A stretch of DNA of 64,000 bases from Streptomyces sp. NRRL S-31 (GCF_000718775.1 NZ_JOCB01000002.1:108489-172488), one strand, 5' to 3'. Shown: positions 1-8,487, counted from the stretch's first letter. Numbers and translations: made by a program. The notes: a model not told the origin generated them from the letters alone.

Positions 1-969
1 CGGGTTGCCGATGGCGAGCGACTTGGCGATGGTGTCCGGCTTCTGCGGGCGGACCACGTCATGCCCGGCCTTGAAGGCGGTGGACACCGGCGAACAGCCC
101 GCGGCCTGCGCGCCGAAGATCTTGTACGGCCGGTCCTCGACCAGCCCCAGCGCGATCAGCTCCCGCAGACCCTTGTCGATCTTCGTGAGCTGGGAGCCGG
201 AGGCGATCGGGACCACGATCTGGTCCGGCAGCCGCCAGCCGAGCTGCTCGCAGATCTCGTACGCCAGGGTCTTGGAGCCCTCCGCGTAGTACGGCCGCAG
301 GTTGACGTTGACGAAGCCCCAGCCCTCGCCGGCCGGGTCGCCGATCAGCTCGGAGCAGAAGCGGTTCACGTCGTCGTAGTTGCCCTCGATGCCGACGAGT
401 TCACCGCCGTAGACCGCGGCCATGACGATCTTGCCCTGCTCCAGGTCGTGCGGGATGAACACACAGGAGCGCAGCCCGGCCCGGGCGGCGGCGGCGCCGA
501 CGGCACCGGCGAGGTTGCCGGTGGAGGAGCAGGAGAGCGTGGTGAAGCCGAAGGCGCGGGCGGCCTCCAGGGCCTGGGCGACCACGCGGTCCTTGAAGGA
601 GTGGGTCGGGTTGCCGGAGTCGTCCTTCACGTACAGGCCGCCGGTCACGCCCAGCTCGCGCGCCAGGTTGTCGGCCTTGACGAGGTTGGTCCAGCCCGGA
701 TTGAGGTTGGGCTTGCCGGCGACGTCCGCCGGGACGGGCAGCAGCGGCGCGTACCGCCAGATGTTCGCGGGGCCCGCTTCGATGCGCCGGCGCAGTTCCT
801 CGGCGTCGAGTCCGGAGAAGTCGTAGGCGATCTCCAGCGGGCCGAAACACTCCTCGCAGGCGAAGACCGGGCCGAGCGGCACCCGGTGGCCGCACTCGCG
901 ACAGCTCAGGGCCGAGGCGGGACCGAGGTCGACGGTGGAGTCGGTGGTGGCAACTGTCTGCACAGCCAT
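1..969 (-). CDS. thrC: Threonine synthase family PLP enzyme (partial, 3' end outside window)
   Basis: Cytosolic PLP enzyme acting on O-phosphohomoserine; 323 residues are visible and the C-terminus lies beyond base 1. An N-terminal zinc-ribbon-like pair (C23xxC26 and C38xxC41) is followed by the PLP lysine in HSFKDR (K126) and the phosphate-binding SCSSTGN loop. The ATG at 969 is chosen because it lies just behind the SAM riboswitch. A SAM riboswitch is a methionine-type control and is odd for a plain threonine enzyme. I recall a Streptomyces ThrC homologue being described as an O-phosphohomoserine-dependent homocysteine synthase (MetM), so the true product may be homocysteine. The family call is firm; the reaction is open. 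Confidence 0.9.
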   Translation of the reverse strand, partial: MAVQTVATTDSTVDLGPASALSCRECGHRVPLGPVFACEECFGPLEIAYDFSGLDAEELRRRIEAGPANIWRYAPLLPVPADVAGKPNLNPGWTNLVKADNLARELGVTGGLYVKDDSGNPTHSFKDRVVAQALEAARAFGFTTLSCSSTGNLAGAVGAAAARAGLRSCVFIPHDLEQGKIVMAAVYGGELVGIEGNYDDVNRFCSELIGDPAGEGWGFVNVNLRPYYAEGSKTLAYEICEQLGWRLPDQIVVPIASGSQLTKIDKGLRELIALGLVEDRPYKIFGAQAAGCSPVSTAFKAGHDVVRPQKPDTIAKSLAIGNP

Positions 970-988
970 GGAGGCGAGGCCCTTTCTC

Positions 989-1141
989 CTCATCTTCCTC
1001 ACGACGCGTTTCGCCATGAGACGGATTTGGCACCTTCCCTAGCCGGGAGCCTCGCGGAAACGATCAGAACTGATCTACGAGAACCGGCTGGAGGGTTGCC
1101 GGGGCTTCATCGGGCCGTGTCCCTCTGCCCCTCTGGATGAG
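989..1141 (-). promoter_or_regulatory. SAM-I (S-box) riboswitch
   Basis: Read on the minus strand, the leader has the S-box core: CTCATCCAGAGGGGCAGAGG, then GGCCCGATGAAGCCCCGGCAA, then AAGGTGCCAAATCC. The P1 helix closes with CTCATC (1141-1136) pairing with GATGAG (994-989). Only 19 bases separate the aptamer from the ATG, and there is no terminator hairpin. The purine-rich ribosome-binding stretch AGGAGAAAGG abuts the 3' P1 strand, which suggests control of translation initiation. It regulates the thrC-family gene in response to S-adenosylmethionine. Confidence 0.92.
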
Positions 1142-1299
1142 CTGTATGCGGTTGTGGACGCCCGCCGACCCCCGACATGCGATGGTCACCGGCGTTGTTC
1201 AAGACTGTAACCGACGGCCAGGACAGTTGAGATAGTCGTCCGAACCGCGAGATGCATCACACGGTGACGTGTGGTCGTGACAGTGAGGAGCCACCGACC

Positions 1300-2250
1300 G
1301 TGCTGGAAGAAGTCGAGCGCTGGCTGAGCACCCGCTCCTGGTCCGTGGCCGACCGCCCACCGCACCAGCTCCTGGCCGCCAAGCAGCGCACGGGACAGAC
1401 GGTCAGCGTCGTGCTGCCCGCGCTGAACGAGGAGGAGACGGTCGGCGACATCGTCACCGTCGTCCGGCACGACCTCGTGGAGCAGATCCCGCTCGTCGAC
1501 GAGATCGTGGTCGTCGACTCCGGCTCCACCGACCGCACCGCCGAGGTCGCCGCGCGCGCGGGCGCCCGGGTGGTCCACCGGGACGAGATCCTGCCCCGGC
1601 TCCCCGCCGTCCCCGGCAAGGGTGAAGTCCTCTGGCGCTCGCTGCTGGTGACCGGCGGGGACATCCTCTGCTTCGTCGACGCCGACCTGCGGGAGTTCTC
1701 CTCCGACTTCGTCACCGGGATCGTCGGCCCGCTGCTCACCGACCCCGGCGTCGACCTGGTCAAGGCGATGTACGACCGGCCGCTCACCGGCGCCGGCCTC
1801 TCCGGGCAGGGCGGCCGGGTCACCGAACTGATGGCCCGTCCGCTGCTGAACATGCACTGGCCGCGGCTGGCCGGGTTCGTGCAGCCGCTGGGCGGCGAGT
1901 ACGCGGCCCGCCGCTCCCTGCTGGAACAGCTCCCCTTCCCGGTCGGCTACGGCGTGGAGCTGGGCATGCTGGTGGACGCGCTGCACCTGGCCGGCCTGGA
2001 CGCGCTGGCCCAGGTGGACGTGGGCGTGCGCAAGCACCGGCACCAGGACGGCCAGGCCCTCGGCCGGATGGCCGCCGCCATCTACCGCACCGCCCAGCTC
2101 CGGCTGGCCCGAGGCCACCTGGTCCGGCCCGCGCTGACCCAGTTCGAACGGGGCGAGGACGGTTTCGAGCCGCGTACCTACTCGGTCGACACCGAGGAAC
2201 GGCCGCCCATGGTGGAGATCGCCGAGTACACCGAGCGGAAGGTGGCGTGA
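1300..2250 (+). CDS. gpgS: Glucosyl-3-phosphoglycerate synthase (GT2/GT81-like)
   Basis: Likely transfers glucose from a nucleotide sugar to 3-phosphoglycerate, the first step to glucosylglycerate or methylglucose lipopolysaccharide. It is 316 aa from GTG 1300, preceded by TGAGGAG at 1284-1290. Visible motifs are the GT-A start SVVLPALNEEETVGDI (about residues 36-51), VVDSGSTDRT, the metal-binding DADLR and the GVELGMLVD region, with a KHRHQ stretch near the end typical of GpgS. It lies just upstream of otsA, so this looks like a compatible-solute locus. An in-frame upstream start exists but has no ribosome-binding site. Confidence 0.85.
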   Translation: MLEEVERWLSTRSWSVADRPPHQLLAAKQRTGQTVSVVLPALNEEETVGDIVTVVRHDLVEQIPLVDEIVVVDSGSTDRTAEVAARAGARVVHRDEILPRLPAVPGKGEVLWRSLLVTGGDILCFVDADLREFSSDFVTGIVGPLLTDPGVDLVKAMYDRPLTGAGLSGQGGRVTELMARPLLNMHWPRLAGFVQPLGGEYAARRSLLEQLPFPVGYGVELGMLVDALHLAGLDALAQVDVGVRKHRHQDGQALGRMAAAIYRTAQLRLARGHLVRPALTQFERGEDGFEPRTYSVDTEERPPMVEIAEYTERKVA

Positions 2251-2324
2251 ACGGTGCGGACGCGGTCGCCCACCGGAGCGGACCGCACGTTTGAGGGTTT
2301 GCGGTCGGGGCTAGGTTGAGGCGT

Positions 2325-3764
2325 ATGGCTTCCTCGCACGGTGCTGCCGAAAAGGCTCAGGTGCTGGTCGCGTCCAACCGCGGCCCGGTCTCCTACCAGG
2401 TACGACAGGACGGCTCGCTGCACGCCCGGCGGGGCGGCGGAGGACTGGTCTCGGGACTGTCCGCCATCGGTCCGGACACGGACTCCGTCTGGGTGTGCGC
2501 CGCGCTGGGCGACGGCGACCGCGCCGCCGTCGGGCGCGCGGACGGCGGGCTGCTGCCGGCCGGGGACACCGGCGGACAGCGGGTCCGGATGCTCGACATC
2601 GACGCGGCCGTGCACGCCGACGCGTACAACGGCATCGCCAACTCGGTGCTCTGGTTCGTCCACCACATGCTGTACCAGACCCCGCTGGAGCCGGTGTTCG
2701 ACGCGGAGTTCCGGCGGCAGTGGGCGGCCTACCGGGCGTACAACCAGGCGTTCGCCGAGGCGCTGGCCGAGGAGGCGGCCGAGGGCGCGGCGGTGCTGAT
2801 CCAGGACTACCACCTGGCCCTCGCCCCCCGGATGCTCCGCCGGCTCCGTCCCGACCTGCGCATCGGTCACTTCTCGCACACCCCGTGGGCCCCGCCGGAC
2901 TACTTCCGGCTGCTGCCCGACGACATCGCGGCCGAGCTGCTCACCGGCATCCTGGGCGCGGACCGGGCGGCGTTCCTCACCCGGCGGTGGGCGGACGCCT
3001 TCACCGCCTGCTGCCACGCGGTGCTCGGCCCCGGCATCCCGTCCGGCACCCGGATCGGGGTGCACGGGCTGGGCGCGGACGCCGACTTCCTGCGCGAGCG
3101 GGCGCACCGGGAGGACGTGGCCGAGCGGATGGCTGCGCTGCGGGAGGAGATCGGTCCGGGGCGCCGGGCGATCGTCCGGGTGGACCGCACGGAGCTGTCC
3201 AAGAACATCGTGCGCGGGCTGCTGGCCTACCGGCAGCTGCTCGACGACCACCCCGAGTGGCGCGAGCGGGTGGTGCACGTGGCGTTCGCCTACCCCTCCC
3301 GGCAGGACCTCGCCGTGTACCGCGACTACACCGCCGAGGTGCGGCGGGTGGCGGACGAGATCAACGAGCGGTACGGCACGCCGGGCTGGACCCCGGTGGT
3401 GCTGCACGTGAAGGACGACTTCGCCCGCTCCCTCGCCGCGTACCGGCTGGCCGACGTGGCGCTGGTCAACCCCATCCGGGACGGTATGAACCTGGTCGCC
3501 AAGGAGGTGCCGGTCGTCTCGGACGCGGGCTGCGCGCTGGTGCTGTCCCGGGAGGCCGGGGCGCATGAGGAGCTGGGCGAGGACGCGTTCACGGTGAACC
3601 CGTACGACATCACGGGCACGGCGCGCGCGCTGCACGAGGCGCTGGGCCTGCCGGCGGAGGAGCGGGCGGCCCGCTCCAAGCGGCTGGCCGCCGCCGCGAC
3701 CGCGCTGCCGCCCGCCCGGTGGTTCCTGGACCAGCTCCGGGAGCTGACCGGTCAGCCGAGCTGA
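2325..3764 (+). CDS. otsA: Alpha,alpha-trehalose-phosphate synthase (GT20)
   Basis: Makes trehalose-6-phosphate from a nucleoside-diphospho-glucose and glucose-6-phosphate. It is 479 aa from ATG 2325. Motifs include VLVASNRGPVSY at the N-terminus, the GGLVSGL loop, IQDYHLALAP, FSHTPWAPPDYF and NPIRDGMNLVAKE near the C-terminus. The usual VDRLDYxKG phosphate-binding segment reads VDRTELSKNI; the Arg and Lys remain but the rest differs. The 3' end overlaps convergent otsB by 13 bases. It should work with OtsB in trehalose synthesis, although Streptomyces also has other trehalose routes. Confidence 0.9.
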   Translation: MASSHGAAEKAQVLVASNRGPVSYQVRQDGSLHARRGGGGLVSGLSAIGPDTDSVWVCAALGDGDRAAVGRADGGLLPAGDTGGQRVRMLDIDAAVHADAYNGIANSVLWFVHHMLYQTPLEPVFDAEFRRQWAAYRAYNQAFAEALAEEAAEGAAVLIQDYHLALAPRMLRRLRPDLRIGHFSHTPWAPPDYFRLLPDDIAAELLTGILGADRAAFLTRRWADAFTACCHAVLGPGIPSGTRIGVHGLGADADFLRERAHREDVAERMAALREEIGPGRRAIVRVDRTELSKNIVRGLLAYRQLLDDHPEWRERVVHVAFAYPSRQDLAVYRDYTAEVRRVADEINERYGTPGWTPVVLHVKDDFARSLAAYRLADVALVNPIRDGMNLVAKEVPVVSDAGCALVLSREAGAHEELGEDAFTVNPYDITGTARALHEALGLPAEERAARSKRLAAAATALPPARWFLDQLRELTGQPS

Positions 3765-4585
3765 GCCGCGAGTCCGCGCAGCAGTTCCACCACGCCCCGC
3801 GGGCCGTCCACCACCAGGTCGGCCCGTTCGGCCAGCTCCGTGACCTCCGTGCTGCCGCTGCACACCAGCAGGCCGGGGGTGCCGTTCCGCCGGAGTTCCT
3901 CGACCGCGGCGAAGGCGGGCAGGTCGCCCAGGTCGTCACCGGCGTAGACGACGCAGCCGGCGCCGGTGGCGCGGGCGTGGTCCAGCAGGGCCACGCCCTT
4001 GTCCATGCCCGGCGGGCGCAGTTCCAGGACCAGCCGGCCGGGTTCGACGATCAGGCCGTGCCGGGCGGCGAGGTCGGCGAGGGGGGCGCGCAGGGCCTCG
4101 AACGTGGCCTGCGGGTCGGCGGCGCGGCGGGTGTGGACCGCGAGGGCCCGGCCCTTCTCCTCGATCCAGGTGCCCTCGCCGGCCCCGGCGCGCTCCAGCA
4201 GGCCGGGCAGTTCCGCGCGGACGGCGGCGACGCCGGGGTGCGCGGGCGGCGCGGTGACCGTGCCGGTGGCCGCGTCCCAGCGTTCGGCGCCGTAGTGGCC
4301 GAGGACGGTGAGGTGTTCCAGGCCGGGGACGCCGGCGAAGCCGCCGTGGCGGACCGCCACCTCGGCCGGGCGGCCGGTGATCACGGCGACGGAGGCGACC
4401 TCCGGGGCGAGCACGGCCAGTGCGGGGACGGCGTCGGGGTGCGCGCGGGCCTGCTCGGGGTCGGCGACGATGGGGGCCAGGGTGCCGTCGAAGTCGAGGC
4501 CGATCAGCGCGGTGCGCGGCCGCGCGAGCAGGGCGGCGAGACCGTCCCGGCCGGGCTGGGTCCGCGGGGTGGGCGATGCGTCCAT
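3752..4585 (-). CDS. otsB: Trehalose-6-phosphate phosphatase
   Basis: HAD-superfamily phosphatase that releases trehalose from trehalose-6-phosphate, the product of OtsA. The 277-aa protein carries HAD motif I DFDGTLAPI (about residues 31-39), a VITGRP motif II region, the GMDKG lysine motif and motif IV GDDLGDLPAF. It is convergent with otsA and overlaps it by 13 bases, so the two are not one operon but belong to one pathway. A TACTGT box six bases before the ATG suggests a leaderless mRNA. The N-terminal 20 residues are variable linker. Confidence 0.92.
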   Translation of the reverse strand: MDASPTPRTQPGRDGLAALLARPRTALIGLDFDGTLAPIVADPEQARAHPDAVPALAVLAPEVASVAVITGRPAEVAVRHGGFAGVPGLEHLTVLGHYGAERWDAATGTVTAPPAHPGVAAVRAELPGLLERAGAGEGTWIEEKGRALAVHTRRAADPQATFEALRAPLADLAARHGLIVEPGRLVLELRPPGMDKGVALLDHARATGAGCVVYAGDDLGDLPAFAAVEELRRNGTPGLLVCSGSTEVTELAERADLVVDGPRGVVELLRGLAAQLG

Positions 4586-4591
4586 ACCGGG

Positions 4592-4597
4592 ACAGTA
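4592..4597 (-). promoter_or_regulatory. -10 box of a likely leaderless otsB promoter
   Basis: On the minus strand TACTGT lies exactly six bases before the otsB ATG, the spacing of leaderless Streptomyces promoters where transcription starts at the start codon. No ribosome-binding site is present. Confidence 0.45.
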
Positions 4598-4663
4598 TCC
4601 GGTGCGGGCCCGCTCACGCCTGGGGTCGCGCGTCCCGCTCCGCCCGGAGTCGCGCGCGCCGGC

Positions 4664-4888
4664 TCAGCGTTCGGCGCGGCGCGTCTCGCGCACGCGGCGC
4701 AGGCGGTTGACCGTCACCGGGTCGTGGGCCAGGGCCCGTGCGTCGTCCAGCAGGGCGTTGAGGAGCTGGTAGTAGCGGACCGGGGCCAGGCCCAGCTCCT
4801 CGCGGATCGCGCGCTCCTTCGCGCCGGCCCCGGAGAAGCCCCGGCGCTCCAGCGCGAGGATGGCCTTCTCGCGGCTGCCCAGTTCCAT
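4664..4888 (-). CDS. DUF3263 family small protein
   Basis: A 74-aa actinobacterial protein of unknown role. ATG 4888 is chosen because the family starts at the MELGSREKAILALE segment; an upstream start would add ten unrelated residues. It contains GAKERAIREELGLAP, a helix-turn-helix-like stretch, then RYYQLLNALLDD and a basic tail (NRLRRVRETRRAER). The overall look resembles a small DNA-binding protein, but that is inference. It lies upstream of otsB on the same strand, 78 bases away. Confidence 0.75.
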   Translation of the reverse strand: MELGSREKAILALERRGFSGAGAKERAIREELGLAPVRYYQLLNALLDDARALAHDPVTVNRLRRVRETRRAER

Positions 4889-4921
4889 GACAGCCACGGT
4901 AGCGCCGGGCACCGACACCCC

Positions 4922-6211
4922 CTAGCTCGCGGTACGGCTGTCGGCCGCCGTGGCGGTGGACTGGAGCCGGGTGAGGACACCGGAGGGGCTGCCGCCGACG
5001 GCGACGGCCTGGCCGATGTTCTGCTTCACGGCCGCGCTGACCGCCGCCCAGGAGGTCTTGCCGACGGGGTACAGCTCGGAGGTGGGGAGCTGCTCGAGGA
5101 AGGGGCGCAGGGACTTGTCGACGGCCTTGTCCGAGCTGGTCATGGCGGTGGAGGCGGAGCTGGTCACCGGCAGCAGTCCGTAGTCCCGGGAGAAGTCCAG
5201 GACGTTCTTCCTGCTGTAGACGAAGTCGAGGAAGTCGCCGACCTGGTCGGCGTGCCCCTTCTGCTTGAAGCCCATCATCCAGTCGGCGACGCCCACGGAC
5301 GCCCGGGCCTTGCCGGTGCGGCCGGGCGTCGGGACCATGCCGAAGTCCACGCCCTTCTTCGCGGCCTGCCGGATCAGCGTCGGGTGTCCGTTGACCATGC
5401 CGACCCGGCCGTCGGCGAAGGCCGCGAAGGCGGCGGCGCGGTTGAGCCTGCCGGGGGCGACCGGCCCGGTCAGGCCCTTGTCGACCAGCTCGTCCTTGAG
5501 CCAGGTGAAGGTCGAGACGTTGGCGGCGGAGTCGATCGTGTAGGTGCCGATGTCGTCGGTGTAGCCGCTGCCGCCGTTGCCGCCGCCGAGCAGCCACTGC
5601 ATGGTCTCGGCCTGGGCCTCCTCGGGGCCGAGCGGCAGCGCGACGGGGTACTTCACGCCCTTGTCCTTCAGCGCCGCGGCGTCGGCGGCCAGCTCGTCCC
5701 AGGTGGTGGGCGGGGTGATGCCGGCCTTGGCGAACAGGGTCTTGTTGTAGAAGAGCACGCGCGTGGAGGCGGCGAACGGGATGCCGTACTGCGTGTGCTT
5801 CCACTGGCCCGCGTCGGAGAGCTGGGAGAGGAAGTCGGCCTGGGTGCGGATGGAGAGCAAGTCGGAGACCGGGTACAGCTTTCCCTCGGCGGCGTAGTCG
5901 GCGTAGGCGCCGATCTGGGCCATGTCGGGGGCGTCGCCGGCGTCGACCATCTCCTTGACCTTGCGGTCGACGTCGTTCCAGGAGTAGACGCTGACCTCGA
6001 CCTTCACCTCGGGGTTCCGGGACTCGTACTCCTTGGCCAGGGCGTCCCAGTACTTCTTGGAGCTGTTCGCGGCGGTGTCGCCGTAGTCGGCGGCGACGAG
6101 CCGGATGGTCACGTCGGCGGAGCCCGTGCTCCCGCAGCCGCCGAGGACCGCCGTCATGCCCAGTGCGGACACCACCGCGATCGTTCCTGCCGTACGCCGA
6201 CGCACCCTCAA
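4922..6211 (-). CDS. Extracellular sugar-binding lipoprotein (ABC transporter SBP family 1)
   Basis: Substrate-binding lipoprotein for ABC sugar import, 429 aa from a TTG start at 6211 behind a GGGG stretch; GTG 6205 is the alternative. The basic start VRRRTAG leads into a hydrophobic signal ending in a lipobox-like LGGC. The mature part shows normal SBP1 features such as YNKTLFAKAGITPPTTWDEL and a C-terminal SELYPVG region. No permease genes are adjacent, so it is an orphan binding protein. It is divergent from nagK over a DasR-like operator, hinting at an amino-sugar ligand. The shared ATPase MsiK is encoded 16 kb away. Confidence 0.85.
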   Translation of the reverse strand: MRVRRRTAGTIAVVSALGMTAVLGGCGSTGSADVTIRLVAADYGDTAANSSKKYWDALAKEYESRNPEVKVEVSVYSWNDVDRKVKEMVDAGDAPDMAQIGAYADYAAEGKLYPVSDLLSIRTQADFLSQLSDAGQWKHTQYGIPFAASTRVLFYNKTLFAKAGITPPTTWDELAADAAALKDKGVKYPVALPLGPEEAQAETMQWLLGGGNGGSGYTDDIGTYTIDSAANVSTFTWLKDELVDKGLTGPVAPGRLNRAAAFAAFADGRVGMVNGHPTLIRQAAKKGVDFGMVPTPGRTGKARASVGVADWMMGFKQKGHADQVGDFLDFVYSRKNVLDFSRDYGLLPVTSSASTAMTSSDKAVDKSLRPFLEQLPTSELYPVGKTSWAAVSAAVKQNIGQAVAVGGSPSGVLTRLQSTATAADSRTAS

Positions 6212-6252
6212 AACCCCAACCCTGCTGTCTGACCGTTCAACATATGGACACA

Positions 6253-6268
6253 TAAGGTCTACACCACG
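6253..6268. promoter_or_regulatory. Degenerate DasR-like site
   Basis: TAAGGTCTACACCACG has the half-site GGTCTA and an ACCAC end and matches about 11 of 16 positions of the dre consensus as I recall it. Together with the stronger site at 6271-6286 it makes an imperfect inverted repeat (AGGTCTACACCAC against GTGGACTAGACCT). Confidence 0.35.
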
Positions 6269-6270
6269 CG

Positions 6271-6286
6271 AGTGGACTAGACCTCT
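6271..6286. promoter_or_regulatory. DasR-responsive element (dre) in the nagK/SBP divergent region
   Basis: AGTGGACTAGACCTCT matches the DasR consensus A(C/G)TGGTCTAGACCA(C/G)T at 14 of 16 positions, with the two differences placed symmetrically. It lies about 31 bases before the nagK start and 60 before the divergent lipoprotein start. DasR is the GntR-family repressor of N-acetylglucosamine use and is released by amino-sugar phosphates, so both genes are plausible targets. Confidence 0.75.
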
Positions 6287-6317
6287 CATGGGTGCGAGGG
6301 TCACACTAGGCCCCGTG

Positions 6318-7265
6318 GTGAGACATGTCATCGCCCTCGACGTGGGCGGTACCGCGATGAAAGCCGCCCTCGTCGGCGACGACGGCGCACTGCTGCACCG
6401 CGCCCGCCGCGCCACCGGCCGCGAGCGCGGCCCCGAGGCGGTCGTGGCGGACATCCTCGACTTCGCCGCCGAGTTGCGCGCGCACGGCGTCGAGCGGTAC
6501 GGCGAGCCCGCCCGCGCGGCCGGCATCGCGGTCCCCGGCATCGTCGACGAGGCGACCGGCACCGCCGTCTACGCCGCCAACCTCGGCTGGCGGGACGTAC
6601 CCCTGCGCTCCCTGCTCGCCGACCGGCTCGGGGTGCCCGTCGCCCTCGGCCACGACGTCCGCACCGGCGGCCTCGCGGAGGGCCGGATCGGCGCGGGCCG
6701 GGGCACGGACCGGTTCCTGTTCGTACCGCTGGGCACCGGGATCGCCGGCGCCATCGGCCTGGACGGACGGGTGGAGGCCGGCGCGCACGGCTTCGCCGGC
6801 GAGATCGGCCACATCGTCGTACGGCCCGGCGGCACGGCCTGCCCCTGCGGGCAGCGCGGCTGCCTGGAGCGGTACGCCTCCGCGTCCGCCGTCAGCGCGG
6901 CCTGGGCCGCGGCCTCCGGCGACCCGGACGCGGACGCGGCGGACTGCGCCGAGGCCGTCGCGTCCGGTGACCCGAACGCCGTCCGGGTCTGGCAGGAGGC
7001 GGTGGACGCGCTCGCCGACGGGCTGGTCACCGCCGTCACCCTGCTGGACCCCCGCACGCTGATCATCGGTGGCGGGCTCGCCGAGGCGGGGGACGTGTTG
7101 TTCCGGCCCCTGCGGGACGCCGTCCGGCGGCGGGTCACCTTCCAGAAACTGCCCACCATCGTCCCCGCCGCCCTCGGCGACACGGCCGGCTGCCTGGGCG
7201 CGGGGCTGCTCGCGCGGGACCTGCTGGCGACCACCACCCCAACGACTGCGGAGGTAAGCACCTGA
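6318..7265 (+). CDS. nagK: ROK-family N-acetylglucosamine kinase
   Basis: Cytosolic sugar kinase that should phosphorylate N-acetylglucosamine (or a related sugar) to the 6-phosphate consumed by NagA. It is 315 aa from GTG 6318, preceded by ACTAGG; GTG 6315 and ATG 6288 are in-frame alternatives. Motifs are the phosphate-binding ALDVGGTAMKAAL at the N-terminus, FVPLGTGIAGAI, EIGHIVV and the ROK zinc motif CPCGQRGCLE. The stop overlaps the nagA ATG by one base, so they are translationally coupled. A DasR-like site upstream supports the amino-sugar role. Confidence 0.88.
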   Translation: MRHVIALDVGGTAMKAALVGDDGALLHRARRATGRERGPEAVVADILDFAAELRAHGVERYGEPARAAGIAVPGIVDEATGTAVYAANLGWRDVPLRSLLADRLGVPVALGHDVRTGGLAEGRIGAGRGTDRFLFVPLGTGIAGAIGLDGRVEAGAHGFAGEIGHIVVRPGGTACPCGQRGCLERYASASAVSAAWAAASGDPDADAADCAEAVASGDPNAVRVWQEAVDALADGLVTAVTLLDPRTLIIGGGLAEAGDVLFRPLRDAVRRRVTFQKLPTIVPAALGDTAGCLGAGLLARDLLATTTPTTAEVST

Positions 7266-8467
7266 TGGCCAACGAGCGGGAAACTCCGGGTGCGGACAGC
7301 GCCCCGCCGGCGGCGCGGACCACCACGACGAACCCGCTGGTGCTGACCGGCGCGCACGTGGTCCTCCCGACCGGCACCGTGCGGAACGGACAGCTGGCCG
7401 TCGACGGCACGCGCATCGCCGCCGAGGCGCCGGCCGGCGCCCGGCGCGTCGACGTGAGCGGGCACTGGCTGCTCCCCGGCTTCGTCGACATCCACAACCA
7501 CGGCGGCGGCGGGGCCTCCTTCTCCGGCACGCCGGAGGACATCCTCAAGGCCATCCACACGCACCGCGCGCACGGCACCACCACGCTCGTCGCCTCCACC
7601 GTCACAGACGAGACGGACCTGCTGGTCCACCAGGCCGGACTGCTCAGCGAACTGGCCGAGCAGGGCGAGATCGCCGGCATCCACTTCGAGGGCCCGTTCA
7701 TCTCGCCGTGCCGCAAGGGCGCCCACTCCGAGGCACTGCTGCGCGACCCGGAACCGGCCGAGGTGCGCAAGCTGATCGACGCGGCGCGCGGCCAGGCGAA
7801 GATGGTCACCCTCGCCACCGAGCTGCCCGGCGGCATCGACTCCGTACGGCTGCTCGCCGAGCACGGTGTGATCGCGGCCATCGGGCACACGGACGCCAGT
7901 TACGAGCAGACGGTGGCGGCGATCGACGCGGGCGCCACGGTCGCCACCCACCTCTTCAACGCCATGCCCGCCCTGAACCACCGCGCGCCCGGCCCGATCG
8001 CCGCCCTGCTGGAGGACGAGCGGGTCACCGTCGAGCTGATCAACGACGGCACCCATCTGCACCCCGCCGCGCTGGAGCTGGCGTTCCGGCACGCGGGCGC
8101 GGACCGGGTCGCGTTCATCACCGACGCGATGGACGCGGCCGGCATCGGCGACGGCCGCTACATGCTCGGCCCGCTGGAGGTCGAGGTCAGCGAGGGCGTG
8201 GCCCGGCTGGTGGAGGGCGGTTCGATCGCGGGCTCCACACTCACCCTGGACCGCGCCTTCCGGCGAGCGGTCACCGTCGACAAGCTGTCCGTGGAGGACG
8301 CCGTGACCGCCCTGTCGGCCAACCCGGCCCGGCTGCTCGGCCTCTCCGACCGCATCGGCTCCCTGGAGCCCGGCAAGGACGCCGACCTCGTCCTGCTGGA
8401 CGCCGACTTCGAGCTGAAGGGCGTGATGCGGCGGGGCGAGTGGGTCGTCGCGCCCCAACTGGCCTGA
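7265..8467 (+). CDS. nagA: N-acetylglucosamine-6-phosphate deacetylase
   Basis: Removes acetate from GlcNAc-6-phosphate to give glucosamine-6-phosphate, feeding NagB and murein recycling. The 400-aa amidohydrolase shows the metal-site motif FVDIHNHGGGG, HFEGPFISP, IGHTDASY, THLFNAMPALNHR, the INDGTHLHP region and the catalytic aspartate in FITDAMDAAG. It starts inside the nagK stop codon (TGATG), so it forms one operon with nagK under the DasR-like operator. A strong hairpin follows the stop. Confidence 0.95.
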   Translation: MANERETPGADSAPPAARTTTTNPLVLTGAHVVLPTGTVRNGQLAVDGTRIAAEAPAGARRVDVSGHWLLPGFVDIHNHGGGGASFSGTPEDILKAIHTHRAHGTTTLVASTVTDETDLLVHQAGLLSELAEQGEIAGIHFEGPFISPCRKGAHSEALLRDPEPAEVRKLIDAARGQAKMVTLATELPGGIDSVRLLAEHGVIAAIGHTDASYEQTVAAIDAGATVATHLFNAMPALNHRAPGPIAALLEDERVTVELINDGTHLHPAALELAFRHAGADRVAFITDAMDAAGIGDGRYMLGPLEVEVSEGVARLVEGGSIAGSTLTLDRAFRRAVTVDKLSVEDAVTALSANPARLLGLSDRIGSLEPGKDADLVLLDADFELKGVMRRGEWVVAPQLA

Positions 8468-8487
8468 TCCGTCCAGGTTTTCCCCGC

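Noticed and set aside
2251..2290. GTGCGG/CCGCAC pair between gpgS and otsA as a terminator
   Set aside because: Only six bases pair around a 23-base loop, with no T-run; chance pairing is likely in this GC content.
3719..6232. A very long open frame on the plus strand across otsB and the lipoprotein gene
   Set aside because: It is the antisense shadow of recognised minus-strand genes; composition is Gly/Ala/Arg/Val-rich with no domain, as is usual in high-GC DNA.
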